From positions 1-60,681 of the forward strand of contig JAUYEF010000326.1 in assembly GCA_030691635.1 (NCBI GenBank): 60,681 nucleotides of DNA, written 5' to 3'. Below, piece after piece: positions 1-7,478 of the stretch (positions are counted from its first letter, which is position 1; each line of letters opens with the position of its first letter). A program made the translations under genes and the position numbers. Origin of the DNA: Bacillota bacterium (GTDB lineage: Bacteria; Bacillota; Sulfobacillia; JAUYEF01). The notes under the pieces are model-generated. The model made no database searches, had not been told where the DNA came from, and saw only the letters and a program-made list of their open reading frames with translations.

Positions 1-6
1 CGGGCC

Positions 7-999
7 TTGAGACGACTCCTCACTTTGATGCTCCTGCTTGTGCTCATTTCCGTAGTCGTGTTGCCGGCCTTGCTTGCTCGCGGGTGCTCGCCCTTGAGCC
101 TTCACCGGGCAGGGTCGGGATCCGCCATACCAATCAGCCTCACCTTGTACCGCCACGATACTCAGTCCCTCGAGCAGATGGACCTGGAGGAATACCTCGT
201 CGGTGTGCTCGCGACGGAAATCCCTGCCCTGTTCGAACCTGAGGCACTGAAGGCACAGGCGATCGTGGCCAGAACATACACGGTCAAGCGAATGCGGTGT
301 TTCGGCGGGCAGGGGTCGAAGTGCCACCCAGAGGCGGACATGTGTGATGATCCGACTCACGGTCAGGGCTGGACGACTGAGCAGGGAGCCAAGGCCAAAT
401 GGCCGGTCCTCGACGCGGCGCGCAACTGGTCGCGGCTTGTCAGTGCTGTCCGCGCGACGGGCGGGCTGATCATCACGCACAGAGGCCTGCCTGTGGACCC
501 GGTGTACCATTCCACATGCGGCGGTTCCACGGAGAACAGCGAGGACGTGTGGAGCACGGCTTTTCCCTACCTGCGGTCCGTAACCTGCGACTGGTGCAGG
601 AGCTCCCCACGGTACAAGAACACCGTCCAGATGAGCCTTGAGGACCTGGGTCGGAGACTTGGACAGCCAACGGCCATTCCCACGCTGGCCAGGCAGGAAG
701 GGCGCAAGTTTATCGAGATCCTCAAGGCAAGCCGCACAGGACGAGCCCAACTGGTACGGGTCGGAGACAAGTCGTTCAAAGCGGTGGATCTTCGCTCTGC
801 GCTCGGCCTTTCGTCCACCAAGTTCGGCTGGCGCCTCACCGGGTCAAACATCACGTTCGACTGCGACGGCTACGGCCATGGAGTCGGGCTCTGCCAGTAT
901 GGAGCGAACGGTATGGCAAAGGAGGGCCGCCAGGCGTCGGACATCATCCGCTACTACTTCTCAGGCACAAGCGTAATGCCGATGTTCGAGACCCGCTAG
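7..999 (+). CDS. spoIID: Stage II sporulation protein D (SpoIID/LytB family)
   Basis: SpoIID is a lytic transglycosylase of the sporulation engulfment machinery; it trims peptidoglycan stripped by SpoIIP. The 330-residue product has an N-terminal membrane segment (about residues 5-24). The family core is at residues 61-92, with EEYLVGVLATEIP followed by EALKAQAIVARTY; by family knowledge E71 is the catalytic glutamate. A YHSTCGG motif (H168, C171) and a later CDWC pair (C194, C197) match the family's metal-binding region. The TTG start lies at the window edge, so an upstream start or SD cannot be judged. It is followed by a SpoIIQ-like gene, as in Bacillus. Assignment is firm. Confidence 0.93.
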   Translation: MRRLLTLMLLLVLISVVVLPALLARGCSPLSLHRAGSGSAIPISLTLYRHDTQSLEQMDLEEYLVGVLATEIPALFEPEALKAQAIVARTYTVKRMRCFGGQGSKCHPEADMCDDPTHGQGWTTEQGAKAKWPVLDAARNWSRLVSAVRATGGLIITHRGLPVDPVYHSTCGGSTENSEDVWSTAFPYLRSVTCDWCRSSPRYKNTVQMSLEDLGRRLGQPTAIPTLARQEGRKFIEILKASRTGRAQLVRVGDKSFKAVDLRSALGLSSTKFGWRLTGSNITFDCDGYGHGVGLCQYGANGMAKEGRQASDIIRYYFSGTSVMPMFETR

Positions 1000-1071
1000 C
1001 GCGTGTGGCGTGTATTGCGCGTTTTCCGACCGGTCGGCAGGAATCACTACGCATCCCCACACACGCTTCCT

Positions 1072-1100
1072 GCATAATTCCCCTGTTTTTGGGAGAGGAT
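1072..1100 (+). promoter_or_regulatory. Possible sigma-F promoter for the spoIIQ-like gene
   Basis: GCATA at 1072-1076 is followed by a 15-base spacer and GGAGAGGAT at 1092-1100. This resembles the sigma-F pattern GYWTA, 15 bases, GGNNANANT, with one deviation in the -10. B. subtilis spoIIQ is sigma-F dependent, so the context fits. The predicted transcript start would be near 1107. That would leave only the GGGGTGA at 1108-1114 as SD, favouring the in-frame ATG at 1123 as start. This is inference from pattern and context. Confidence 0.35.
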
Positions 1101-1110
1101 TTGCCCTGGG

Positions 1111-1959
1111 GTGATTATGCAGATGAGGGTTTCACGTAAGCGCCATAACCGGCTTTCTCTTCAACGGTATTTCAACAAGGTCATGCTCGTGGCCCGGAAC
1201 GCAGTGCGTTCTGAGACGGTGAAGTCTCTTGCCACGATCATCCTGGTGGCGGGCCTGGCAACCGCATCGTTCTACATGGGCATGTGGATCGAGCGGGGCA
1301 GGGTGAGCACGCCTCAGTCTCAGGCAGTTGAGCGGACGGCCGAGCAGCAGCCCGTGACGGAGCGCAGTGAGAATGCCCCGAAGCCCCAGACCGCCACGCC
1401 CAAACCGGCCCCGGCGCCACCTGCTCCGAAGGACGTGGCTCCGAATGCGCCCAAGGCGGGCGCCGCGACCAAGAGCAGTACCACAGCGACCAAGACCACT
1501 ACCGGAGCGGCGGCGAGTGCCACCACCGGTTCCGGCGCGACCGCGTCGGGTGCGGCTACGCGCCTGGTCATGGCCGTTCCGGTCACAGGCGACAAGATCT
1601 TCGGTTATGACTGGATGTACTCGCCGTCGTTCGGTGACTGGCGTTTCCACACGGGGATGGACCTCAAGTCGGACGTCGGGTCTCCGGTGAAGGCCGCACT
1701 CAACGGCACCGTGCTGAGCATCAAGGAAGACCCGACCAACGGGCTGACCGTCGTGCTCGACCATGGCTCGGGGCTCGTGACGGTCTATGGCGGCCTGGAC
1801 AGCCTGTGCATCAACCAGGGCGACAAGGTGGTTAAGAACCAGATCATCGGCCGCATTGGCGATCCGCCGCTGGTCGAAGCCGACCTCGGCCCGCACCTTC
1901 ACTTTGAGGTACGGAAGAACGGTTTGCCCGAAGATCCAGCCGCCTACCTGCCGAAATAG
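1111..1959 (+). CDS. spoIIQ: SpoIIQ-like M23 (LytM) peptidase
   Basis: SpoIIQ is the forespore half of the SpoIIQ-SpoIIIAH channel across the engulfing membranes. The product has one transmembrane segment (about residues 37-58), a linker rich in Ala, Thr, Pro and Lys (about 70-150), and a C-terminal LytM/M23 domain. The zinc ligands look intact: HTGMD and the final HLHFE. In Bacillus SpoIIQ one ligand is lost, whereas clostridial SpoIIQ keeps them. The start is uncertain: GTG 1111 gives 282 residues, but ATG 1117 or 1123 fits the GGGGTGA SD better. Position directly after spoIID supports the name; a generic M23 wall hydrolase is the alternative. Confidence 0.82.
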   Translation: MIMQMRVSRKRHNRLSLQRYFNKVMLVARNAVRSETVKSLATIILVAGLATASFYMGMWIERGRVSTPQSQAVERTAEQQPVTERSENAPKPQTATPKPAPAPPAPKDVAPNAPKAGAATKSSTTATKTTTGAAASATTGSGATASGAATRLVMAVPVTGDKIFGYDWMYSPSFGDWRFHTGMDLKSDVGSPVKAALNGTVLSIKEDPTNGLTVVLDHGSGLVTVYGGLDSLCINQGDKVVKNQIIGRIGDPPLVEADLGPHLHFEVRKNGLPEDPAAYLPK

Positions 1960-2036
1960 GAATCAGGCGAAGACAGCAGGGGCAAGTCGGGGCCAGCACG
2001 GTAGGCGGATGCGTAACTGCGTTCGCCTGGCGAACT

Positions 2037-2083
2037 CATAGCCGGCTCGTGCAGGAAGCAGCTTCGCTGCACGGCCGGCTATG
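2037..2083. terminator. Long inverted repeat between convergent genes
   Basis: CATAGCCGGC plus CGTGCAG (2037-2054) pairs with CTGCACG plus GCCGGCTATG (2066-2083), giving a stem of about 17 bp with one mismatch. It sits just after the spoIIQ-like gene and includes the stop codon of the MFS gene on the other strand. It is probably a bidirectional terminator, although no clear T-run follows. Confidence 0.5.
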
Positions 2084-3449
2084 ACTGTTGGGCAGGAGCA
2101 AGGACTTCGCTACCTGCATGCCTGGCGTCCAGTGAAAGGACGACTCCAGGCAGGCTCAGGAGTCCTGCGGCAGCCAGCGTGAAGACCGGACCAACGCGGT
2201 TTGAGGCATATCCGGCAGCGACGTTCGCCAACGGCATGAGCGCCATGGCGAGCGTGGCTCGAAACGCAAAGACCCGCCCCATCAGCTCGCTGGGCACGAA
2301 CTCCTGGTAGAGTGCGTTTGCACACGAGCCCATCACAGGGCCTGTCAAGCCGACGACGAAGCACACAGGAAGCGCCCACTCGAGAGATGGGCAGAACGCC
2401 AGGCCGACGGTACTGAGGGCGATCACCGCTATGGAAAGGGAGACCATCCGGTGCTTATGGGACAGGCGTTTCAGAGCTGCCAGGACGATGATCGCCGCCA
2501 ATGATCCCGCCGAACCGGCTGACAAGGTCAGGCCATACCCGATCATGCCCCTGCCGTAGATGTCCCTGGATATGAAAGGCATGACGACCATGCGCACTGC
2601 CGTGACCATGTTCACGAAGGTGAACGCTACGGTCAGGCTGAGAATCCACTTCCTCTGGCGGACGTACACAAGTCCCGCCCGCAGGTCCTGCCACGCCGAT
2701 TTGTTCGATGGGGTTGGTCTTGATGATGCGCGCGTGGTCGCCAGCAGCAGCGACGAAACCAGGAACGTGAGGCCGGCCAGCAGGACTGCGGGGCCGGCGC
2801 CAGCACTCTCCACCATCACACCCGCCAGAGCGGGGCCGGCCGCCGCGGCGATGTGCAAGGCCGACTGCTGCGTGGCATTGGCCCTTACGAGCACTTTCCT
2901 ATCGACAAGCGCGGGGATCAACGAGTTCAGGGCGGGATCGTAGAACGCTCTCGCCAGAGACCTCGTCGCAATGACCACGTAAATGTGCCAGACCTGCACC
3001 CTGCCCGCCATTATCACGGCAGCGAGAACCAGGTCAACGCACCCACTGACGATATCAGCCACCATGAGCACGCGCTTCCTCTCCAGCCGGTCCACCACCA
3101 CGCCGCCGAAGAGAGAAGCAAGCAGCCGCGGCAGAGTCCCAAGCGCCATGGAGAGGCCCATGGACGTGGGGGACCCGGTCATCTTGAGGATGATGAAAGC
3201 CTGCGCGATCCCGGAGAAATTCTCTCCGAACATGCTTATCGTCTGAGCGGCCCAGAGGCGGATGAACGAAGGCGGGAGCCAGGTTCTGGACGAGGCGGAC
3301 GGCGCACTGGGCGCGGCCTCTGCTGGCTCGAGCTGAAGGCGTCCGCCGGGTGGACCGGCCGCACCCTTTCCTGACAGGAAACGAAGCCGCAACCCCAAGA
3401 CCCCCAAGTACGGCGCCAGGTCACATTCCTTGTGACCATGTTGCGTCAC
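2079..3449 (-). CDS. Major facilitator superfamily (MFS) transporter
   Basis: The roughly 400-residue core (from about residue 55) alternates hydrophobic helices in a 12-helix MFS pattern. It includes the loop GGVVVDRLERKRVL between helices 2 and 3, the MFS signature region. It resembles MFS-3/EntS-type exporters (FIRLWAAQTISMFG at the first helix), but the substrate cannot be told. The first 50 residues are low-complexity and probably not conserved, so the GTG start at 3449 is doubtful, and no SD is visible there. A good sigma-A promoter ends about 13 bases upstream of that GTG. It is a lone gene, convergent with the spoIIQ-like gene and divergent from spoIIID. Confidence 0.8.
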   Translation of the reverse strand: MTQHGHKECDLAPYLGVLGLRLRFLSGKGAAGPPGGRLQLEPAEAAPSAPSASSRTWLPPSFIRLWAAQTISMFGENFSGIAQAFIILKMTGSPTSMGLSMALGTLPRLLASLFGGVVVDRLERKRVLMVADIVSGCVDLVLAAVIMAGRVQVWHIYVVIATRSLARAFYDPALNSLIPALVDRKVLVRANATQQSALHIAAAAGPALAGVMVESAGAGPAVLLAGLTFLVSSLLLATTRASSRPTPSNKSAWQDLRAGLVYVRQRKWILSLTVAFTFVNMVTAVRMVVMPFISRDIYGRGMIGYGLTLSAGSAGSLAAIIVLAALKRLSHKHRMVSLSIAVIALSTVGLAFCPSLEWALPVCFVVGLTGPVMGSCANALYQEFVPSELMGRVFAFRATLAMALMPLANVAAGYASNRVGPVFTLAAAGLLSLPGVVLSLDARHAGSEVLAPAQQS

Positions 3450-3468
3450 AACCGGTTACTACAAACAT

Positions 3469-3497
3469 ATAGTAAGACACCGGGCACATTGCGTCAA
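3469..3497 (-). promoter_or_regulatory. Sigma-A promoter for the MFS gene
   Basis: Read on the minus strand, TTGACG (3492-3497) and TACTAT (3469-3474) are separated by exactly 17 bases. The expected start of transcription is near 3462, just upstream of the annotated GTG. A perfect AACCGGTT palindrome at 3450-3457 lies between them and could be an operator. Confidence 0.6.
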
Positions 3498-3533
3498 CCG
3501 CAGGCTAGCACTGGCACCGCAACCTGCTCATGT

Positions 3534-3601
3534 CGAGTGCACATCGGCCTGGACGTGCACTCGTGGCGTGGATATTAGCGTGACCCGCACTCGTCGAGTG
3601 C
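3534..3601. repeat. Cluster of four GCACTCG/CGAGTGC units
   Basis: CGAGTGCAC (3534-3542) and GTGCACTCG (3555-3563) form a perfect 9-bp inverted repeat with a 12-base gap. GCACTCG-T-CGAGTGC (3587-3601) forms a second palindrome of the same 7-mer. The cluster lies in the roughly 300-base gap between the divergent MFS and spoIIID genes. Dyad symmetry and spacing suggest a regulator binding array, although an RNA hairpin is possible. Apart from this cluster and the flanking promoter candidates I see nothing else in the gap. Confidence 0.55.
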
Positions 3602-3675
3602 ATGTGGACATTGCACAATCCTCGCAGCCGACGTGTGGCCGCGGCCCCAACTCCCTCAGACGCTTCACCTTGCGT

Positions 3676-3706
3676 GCACATTTTTGTTCCCGAGCCCCCA
3701 TATATA
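3676..3706 (+). promoter_or_regulatory. Possible sigma-E promoter for spoIIID
   Basis: GCACATTT (3676-3683) and CATATATA (3699-3706), 15 bases apart, loosely match sigma-E boxes (GHATANNT and CATACANT). Known spoIIID is transcribed by sigma-E in the mother cell, and this AT-rich patch stands out in GC-rich DNA. This is inference only. Confidence 0.35.
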
Positions 3707-3752
3707 TCTACTGTCCTACGCCGCCCATGCGTCAGGGAGGGGGCTTCCCGGA

Positions 3753-4001
3753 GTGAACGATACCATCTGGAAGCGCGTGCTGGACGTCAGCACATACATC
3801 CGTGATACCAAGACCACTGTCCGCGACGCCGCGAAGATCTTCAGCGTCTCCAAGAGCACAGTACATAAGGATGTGACAGAGCGGCTCCCCAAGATCAACC
3901 CGCAGCTTGCCAGAGAGGTCAAGGACGTGCTCGATTTCAACAAATCGGAACGCCATATCAGAGGCGGTGAGGCGACCCGCCAGAAGTACCTGGTGAGCTG
4001 A
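3753..4001 (+). CDS. spoIIID: Stage III sporulation transcriptional regulator SpoIIID
   Basis: SpoIIID is a small DNA-binding protein that switches mother-cell gene expression between sigma-E and sigma-K. The 82-residue product starts at GTG 3753, preceded by an AGGGAGGGGG SD at 3734-3743; its length matches the family (80-93 residues). The helix-turn-helix spans VRDAAKIFSVSKSTVHKDV, and the basic tail KSERHIRGGEAT is the conserved C-terminal DNA-binding arm. It is followed by an mbl-type gene exactly as in Bacillus. Longer upstream starts in the same frame are not supported by similarity. Confidence 0.95.
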   Translation: MNDTIWKRVLDVSTYIRDTKTTVRDAAKIFSVSKSTVHKDVTERLPKINPQLAREVKDVLDFNKSERHIRGGEATRQKYLVS

Positions 4002-4036
4002 CTTAAAGGGAATTTGTGGTATAGGGTAGAATCAGT

Positions 4037-4060
4037 AAGGCCTCTAAGGCCTTTTCTGTT
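4037..4060 (+). terminator. Intrinsic terminator after spoIIID
   Basis: AAGGCC (4037-4042), a TCTAA loop and GGCCTT (4048-4053) are followed by a T-rich run reaching 4060. It sits between spoIIID and mbl, so part of spoIIID transcription may stop before mbl. Confidence 0.55.
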
Positions 4061-4068
4061 TTGGCGCA

Positions 4069-5142
4069 GTGGACAAGGTACGGAGAGCCCTCAACAGGGA
4101 TGGAGGAGGGAGCAGGTCGTTGTTCAGACTTGTGGCCGATGTGGGAGTGGATCTGGGCACTGCCACGGTGCTGATATATGTGGTGGGCAAGGGCATAGTC
4201 CTCAAAGAGCCCTCTGTTGTAGCCATAGAGCAGGACACCAAGAGGATCCTGGCCATCGGTGAAGAGGCGTGGCGGATGATCGGCAGGACACCGGGCAACA
4301 TCATCGCCATTCGCCCGTTGCGCGAAGGGGTCATCGCCGACTACGATGTAACCCAGTCTATGCTCAGGCACTTCCTTTCCAAGGTGTGTGGTCGAGGGCC
4401 GCTCGCAAGGCCTCGTATCATGATCTGCGTGCCGTCCGGTGTGACGGGCGTGGAGAGGCGTGCCGTGCTACAGGCCTGCGCCGAAGCCGGCGCTTCCGCC
4501 ACATTCCTCATTGAAGAGCCGCTCGCGGCCGCCCTCGGGGCTGGGCTGGATATCGCGCCGCCGGTCGCCAACATGGTCGTGGACATCGGCGGCGGCACCA
4601 CCGACATCGCCGTGATCTCGCTGGGCGGAGTCGTCCTCAGCGAATCCATAAGAGTCGCCGGTGACAAGTTCGACGACGCGATCATGCGGTTCGTCCGGAA
4701 AGAGCACAATGTGCTCATAGGGGAAAGAACGGCCGAGGATGTGAAAATACGGGTGGGCGCCGCGATGCCCGGCCAGAGAGACGAATCGATAGAGATACGC
4801 GGCCGGGACCTCGTCGGTGGCCTGCCGAAGACCATCAGAGTGACCTCGAGCGAGACGGCCGCAGCGATGGAGGAGTCCGTCACAGCCATCTGCGATCGGG
4901 TGAAGTCCATTCTCGAGAGGACCCCGCCCGAGCTGGCCGCCGACCTGACGGATAGGGGAATCGTGCTCACGGGTGGGGGGTCGCTGCTGTACGGCTTTGA
5001 CACGTACCTGTCCTCTGAGACTCACGTGCCCGTTCGCGTGGCAGACGATCCCGTATCATGTGTCGCCCGGGGCACTGCCCTGGCTTTCGATTTCCTGCTG
5101 AACCCCGCCAAGAAGCCCCCGGGATTTCCGATGACCACGTAA
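4069..5142 (+). CDS. mbl: MreB/Mbl-type actin-like cell-shape protein
   Basis: MreB-family proteins polymerise on ATP under the membrane and guide elongasome wall synthesis. The 357-residue product shows the phosphate-1 motif VGVDLGTATV, phosphate-2 VVDIGGGTTDIAV and the C-terminal GIVLTGGGSLLYG adenosine motif. It carries about 20 extra N-terminal residues compared with typical MreB, so the true start may lie downstream of GTG 4069. The name mbl rather than mreB rests on position: it follows spoIIID and precedes flhO/flhP-type genes as in B. subtilis, and the mreC/mreD genes are absent here. Confidence 0.9.
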   Translation: MDKVRRALNRDGGGSRSLFRLVADVGVDLGTATVLIYVVGKGIVLKEPSVVAIEQDTKRILAIGEEAWRMIGRTPGNIIAIRPLREGVIADYDVTQSMLRHFLSKVCGRGPLARPRIMICVPSGVTGVERRAVLQACAEAGASATFLIEEPLAAALGAGLDIAPPVANMVVDIGGGTTDIAVISLGGVVLSESIRVAGDKFDDAIMRFVRKEHNVLIGERTAEDVKIRVGAAMPGQRDESIEIRGRDLVGGLPKTIRVTSSETAAAMEESVTAICDRVKSILERTPPELAADLTDRGIVLTGGGSLLYGFDTYLSSETHVPVRVADDPVSCVARGTALAFDFLLNPAKKPPGFPMTT

Positions 5143-5217
5143 CATATCTAAAATAACAAAGTATATTCTGAAGGATTCTGGCCTCCCGCGTAGAACACCA
5201 TCTCCACAACGCACATA

Positions 5218-5317
5218 GAGTCCCATCCCGACAAGGCAAACCCGCCGAAAGGCGGCGACGCAAAGCCACGGGTCTAAAGCCTCTCCAAGGGCCACGACCG
5301 CCGGGCTGCCGAAGGAC
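5218..5317 (+). ncRNA. Cyclic-di-GMP-I (GEMM) riboswitch
   Basis: The conserved GEMM elements appear in order. AAGGCAAACC comes first, then a GAAA-tetraloop hairpin (CGCCGAAAGGCGGC). GACGCAAAGCCAC follows with GGTCTAAAG, and the closing CCGGGCTGCCGAAGG holds the ligand-contacting strand. GTCC at 5219-5222 can pair with GGAC at 5314-5317 to close the outer stem. It lies between mbl and the flagellar rod genes and is followed by a terminator hairpin, so it should control transcription of flhO/flhP/flgJ in response to c-di-GMP. Whether ligand turns the genes off (as in the C. difficile flagellar operon) or on is not resolved here. Confidence 0.9.
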
Positions 5318-5332
5318 GCAAGCGCTGATTTG

Positions 5333-5367
5333 ACGCCCGTCAGAGGCCCCGGAAAGACGGGCGTTTT
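5333..5367 (+). terminator. Riboswitch-linked intrinsic terminator
   Basis: ACGCCCGTC (5333-5341) pairs with GACGGGCGT (5356-5364) to form a 9-bp stem, followed by TTT. It begins about 15 bases after the riboswitch closing stem, the expected place for an expression platform. Confidence 0.7.
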
Positions 5368-5457
5368 CCATTGGCGCCGCCGGACCCGAGCTGCACAACC
5401 GTATGATAGCCGGAGTACGATCGAAGGGCAACCGGAGCACCACCGGAGGTGAAGTCC

Positions 5458-6228
5458 ATGATACGCGGCCTCTATGCGTCCGCATCTGCGATGGTGGCGG
5501 ACCGCCTCAGGCAGGATATAGTCGCGAACAACATCGCCAACGCAACGACCCCAGGCTTCAGCAGGGACTGCGTTGGCTTTGAGTCTTTCCCCTACGTGTT
5601 GATAGAGGCGTGCGATCGTGGCACGCTTCTTGGCACCATCACCCAGGGAAGCCGGGCCTGCGGAACATACATCGACACCCGGAAGGGCCCTGCCGCACAG
5701 ACGGGTGGGCAGGCGGACGTATTCATCCGTGGGGAAGGCTTCTTCGTGATCCAGGATGGAGACCGTACCGTATACACCCGCCAGGGGTCGTTTGCCGCTG
5801 GATCCGGGGGGCTGCTCGTGACCCAGAAAGGCCATCCGGTCCTGGGCGTCGCAGGCCCCATCCGAGCCGGCTCGGGCGCATTGAGTGTGGATTCTCGCGG
5901 CTGGGTCAGGTGCGGAAACGAGACCATGGGGCGGCTGAAAGTCGTCCGGTTCAAGGAGCAGGTGATGCTCGTGAAAGACGAGCACGGCTACCTGACCCCA
6001 GGCCTGGGGGCGGCGCCCGGCCAGGGGTTCCCACCAGGCGTGGGGTTCATGCCAGAGACGGTACCCGAGCCGGACCTCGAGCCAGGCGCTCTCGAGATGT
6101 CCAACGTGAACCCGGTGATGGAGATGGTCTCCTTGATCACCGTGCTGCGTTCTTACGAGGCCAACGCGAAGGCGCTCCAGGCCCAGGATGAGACCCTGGC
6201 GAGGGCCGTCAATGATATCGCGAGGTAA
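5458..6228 (+). CDS. flhO: Flagellar basal-body rod/hook protein (FlgF/FlhO type)
   Basis: This is an axial rod protein exported through the flagellar type III apparatus. The N-terminus MIRGLYASASAM, then NNIANATTPGFSRD, is the conserved flagellar rod/hook signature. The C-terminus SNVNPVMEMV and SLITVLRSYEANAKALQAQDE is the matching coiled-coil end. I chose ATG 5458 over GTG 5449 because GGAGGTGA (5445-5452) is the SD; this gives 256 residues. Expression should be gated by the c-di-GMP riboswitch upstream. The mbl-flhO-flhP order matches B. subtilis. Confidence 0.92.
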   Translation: MIRGLYASASAMVADRLRQDIVANNIANATTPGFSRDCVGFESFPYVLIEACDRGTLLGTITQGSRACGTYIDTRKGPAAQTGGQADVFIRGEGFFVIQDGDRTVYTRQGSFAAGSGGLLVTQKGHPVLGVAGPIRAGSGALSVDSRGWVRCGNETMGRLKVVRFKEQVMLVKDEHGYLTPGLGAAPGQGFPPGVGFMPETVPEPDLEPGALEMSNVNPVMEMVSLITVLRSYEANAKALQAQDETLARAVNDIAR

Positions 6229-6267
6229 GCGGAAGGACAGGGAATACCCAGATGGGAAGGCGATCGC

Positions 6268-7116
6268 ATGATCCGTTCGCTCTGGACTGCTGCATCGGGG
6301 ATGATGGCTCAACAGACAAACCTGGACACCGTGGCCAATAACCTGGCGAATGTGAACACCCCAGGCTTCAAGAAGTCCAAGGCTGGTTTCCAGGACTTGC
6401 TCTACGACAGCGTCAGCGCGTCCGCCCCGCCGCCAAACACCAGCCCACAGACCTACTTGACGGACCCTACGGCGGGATACCCCACGCCCCCCGCGCTCCA
6501 GCAGGTCGGCCACGGCGTCCGGGTGGCGGGCACAAGCCGTTCATTCTTGCCCGGGACGTATGAATCGACAGCCAACACGCTCGACCTTGCGATAGACGGG
6601 GCAGGCTTCTTCTGCGTTGTCATGCAGGACGGAAAGCTCGCCTACACACGCGACGGCTCGTTCAGGCTGTCTGGAAACCGCAGGCTTGTGACCTCAGACG
6701 GTCATCTGGTATCGTCCCAGGGCAGCCAGTCCGGAAGCCAGGCGGGGATTTCCGTGCCGGAGGGGACTACCAAAGTCACGATCGGGACCGGTGGTGAGGT
6801 GCGGGCGACAACGACCTCAGGCGAAACAGCATGTGGCACAATCGGCATCTCGGTTTTCCCGAACCCGCCAGGGCTCGAGGCGCTGGGCCACAACCTGTTC
6901 AAGGAGACTCCCGCTTCCGGTGCGCCCAAGCATCTGACGCCCGCGTCTGAAGGCGCAGGGACACTCCTCTCCGGGTACCTGGAGACGTCGAATGTGCAGG
7001 TTGTGGAGGAAATGGTCAATCTCATCGTGATCCAGCGAGCCTACGAGATGAACGCCAAGTCCGTCCAGTCGTCAGACGAAGTGCTGGCCATCACCAACGG
7101 GCTCATCAGGAGGTAG
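6268..7116 (+). CDS. flhP: Flagellar rod/hook protein (FlgG/FlhP type)
   Basis: This is the second axial rod protein, 282 residues, paralogous to its neighbour. It has MIRSLWTAASGMMAQQ and NNLANVNTPGFKKSKAGFQDLLYD at the N-terminus. The middle (IDGAGFFCVV, YTRDGSFRLS) is the FlgE/F/G-type core. The C-terminal ETSNVQVVEEMVNLIVIQRA with AYEMNAKSVQSSDE is the FlgG signature. It lies 39 bases after flhO and 5 bases before the FlgJ-like gene, so the three form one operon. Confidence 0.93.
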   Translation: MIRSLWTAASGMMAQQTNLDTVANNLANVNTPGFKKSKAGFQDLLYDSVSASAPPPNTSPQTYLTDPTAGYPTPPALQQVGHGVRVAGTSRSFLPGTYESTANTLDLAIDGAGFFCVVMQDGKLAYTRDGSFRLSGNRRLVTSDGHLVSSQGSQSGSQAGISVPEGTTKVTIGTGGEVRATTTSGETACGTIGISVFPNPPGLEALGHNLFKETPASGAPKHLTPASEGAGTLLSGYLETSNVQVVEEMVNLIVIQRAYEMNAKSVQSSDEVLAITNGLIRR

Positions 7117-7121
7117 GCGGT

Positions 7122-7478
7122 ATGCCGCTGGATTCCGTGAACTCACCGTTTTCCACCCCACCGGCCTCGGCCCGGCCCGGCTTGCCGGCGGATCCGCCTC
7201 GAACGCACGCGGATTTTGCCCGAGACCCACTGCGGAAAGCCTGCCAGGACTTCGAGAGCATCTTCATCTCCATCGTGTTCAGGCAGATGCTCGACAGCGC
7301 TTGCGCGGGTTCCAGCGGCACGGTCGCGGGAGCCGGAGTCCTTGAGATGCTCGGGGACCAGGCGTTTGCAGGCCAGATGGCCCGGAACGGCGGCTTTGGG
7401 CTCTCAGGTTACCTTTACCGGCTGCTGGCAAAGAGCCCGGCCAACTCCTCCCTGGACTTCCGCGAGGGCGCCGGGTAA
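7122..7478 (+). CDS. flgJ: FlgJ N-domain-like rod-binding protein
   Basis: The 118-residue product matches only the rod-capping N-domain of FlgJ: KACQDFESIFISIVFRQMLDSA, then EMLGDQAFAGQMAR and GFGLSGYLYRLL. It lacks the muramidase domain that enterobacterial FlgJ carries, as is usual in Gram-positives. It probably chaperones or caps rod assembly. It is third in the riboswitch operon. Its last 75 bases overlap the 3' end of the HAD gene on the opposite strand. Confidence 0.85.
   Translation: MPLDSVNSPFSTPPASARPGLPADPPRTHADFARDPLRKACQDFESIFISIVFRQMLDSACAGSSGTVAGAGVLEMLGDQAFAGQMARNGGFGLSGYLYRLLAKSPANSSLDFREGAG

Noticed and set aside
3568..3805. Small plus-strand frames before spoIIID
   Set aside because: They cover the dyad cluster and promoter region, lack SD sites and show no conserved sequence.
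5056..6513. 485-residue minus-strand open frame across flhO
   Set aside because: It is antisense to the well-supported flhO gene and shows no recognisable domain; long antisense frames are expected in GC-rich coding DNA.
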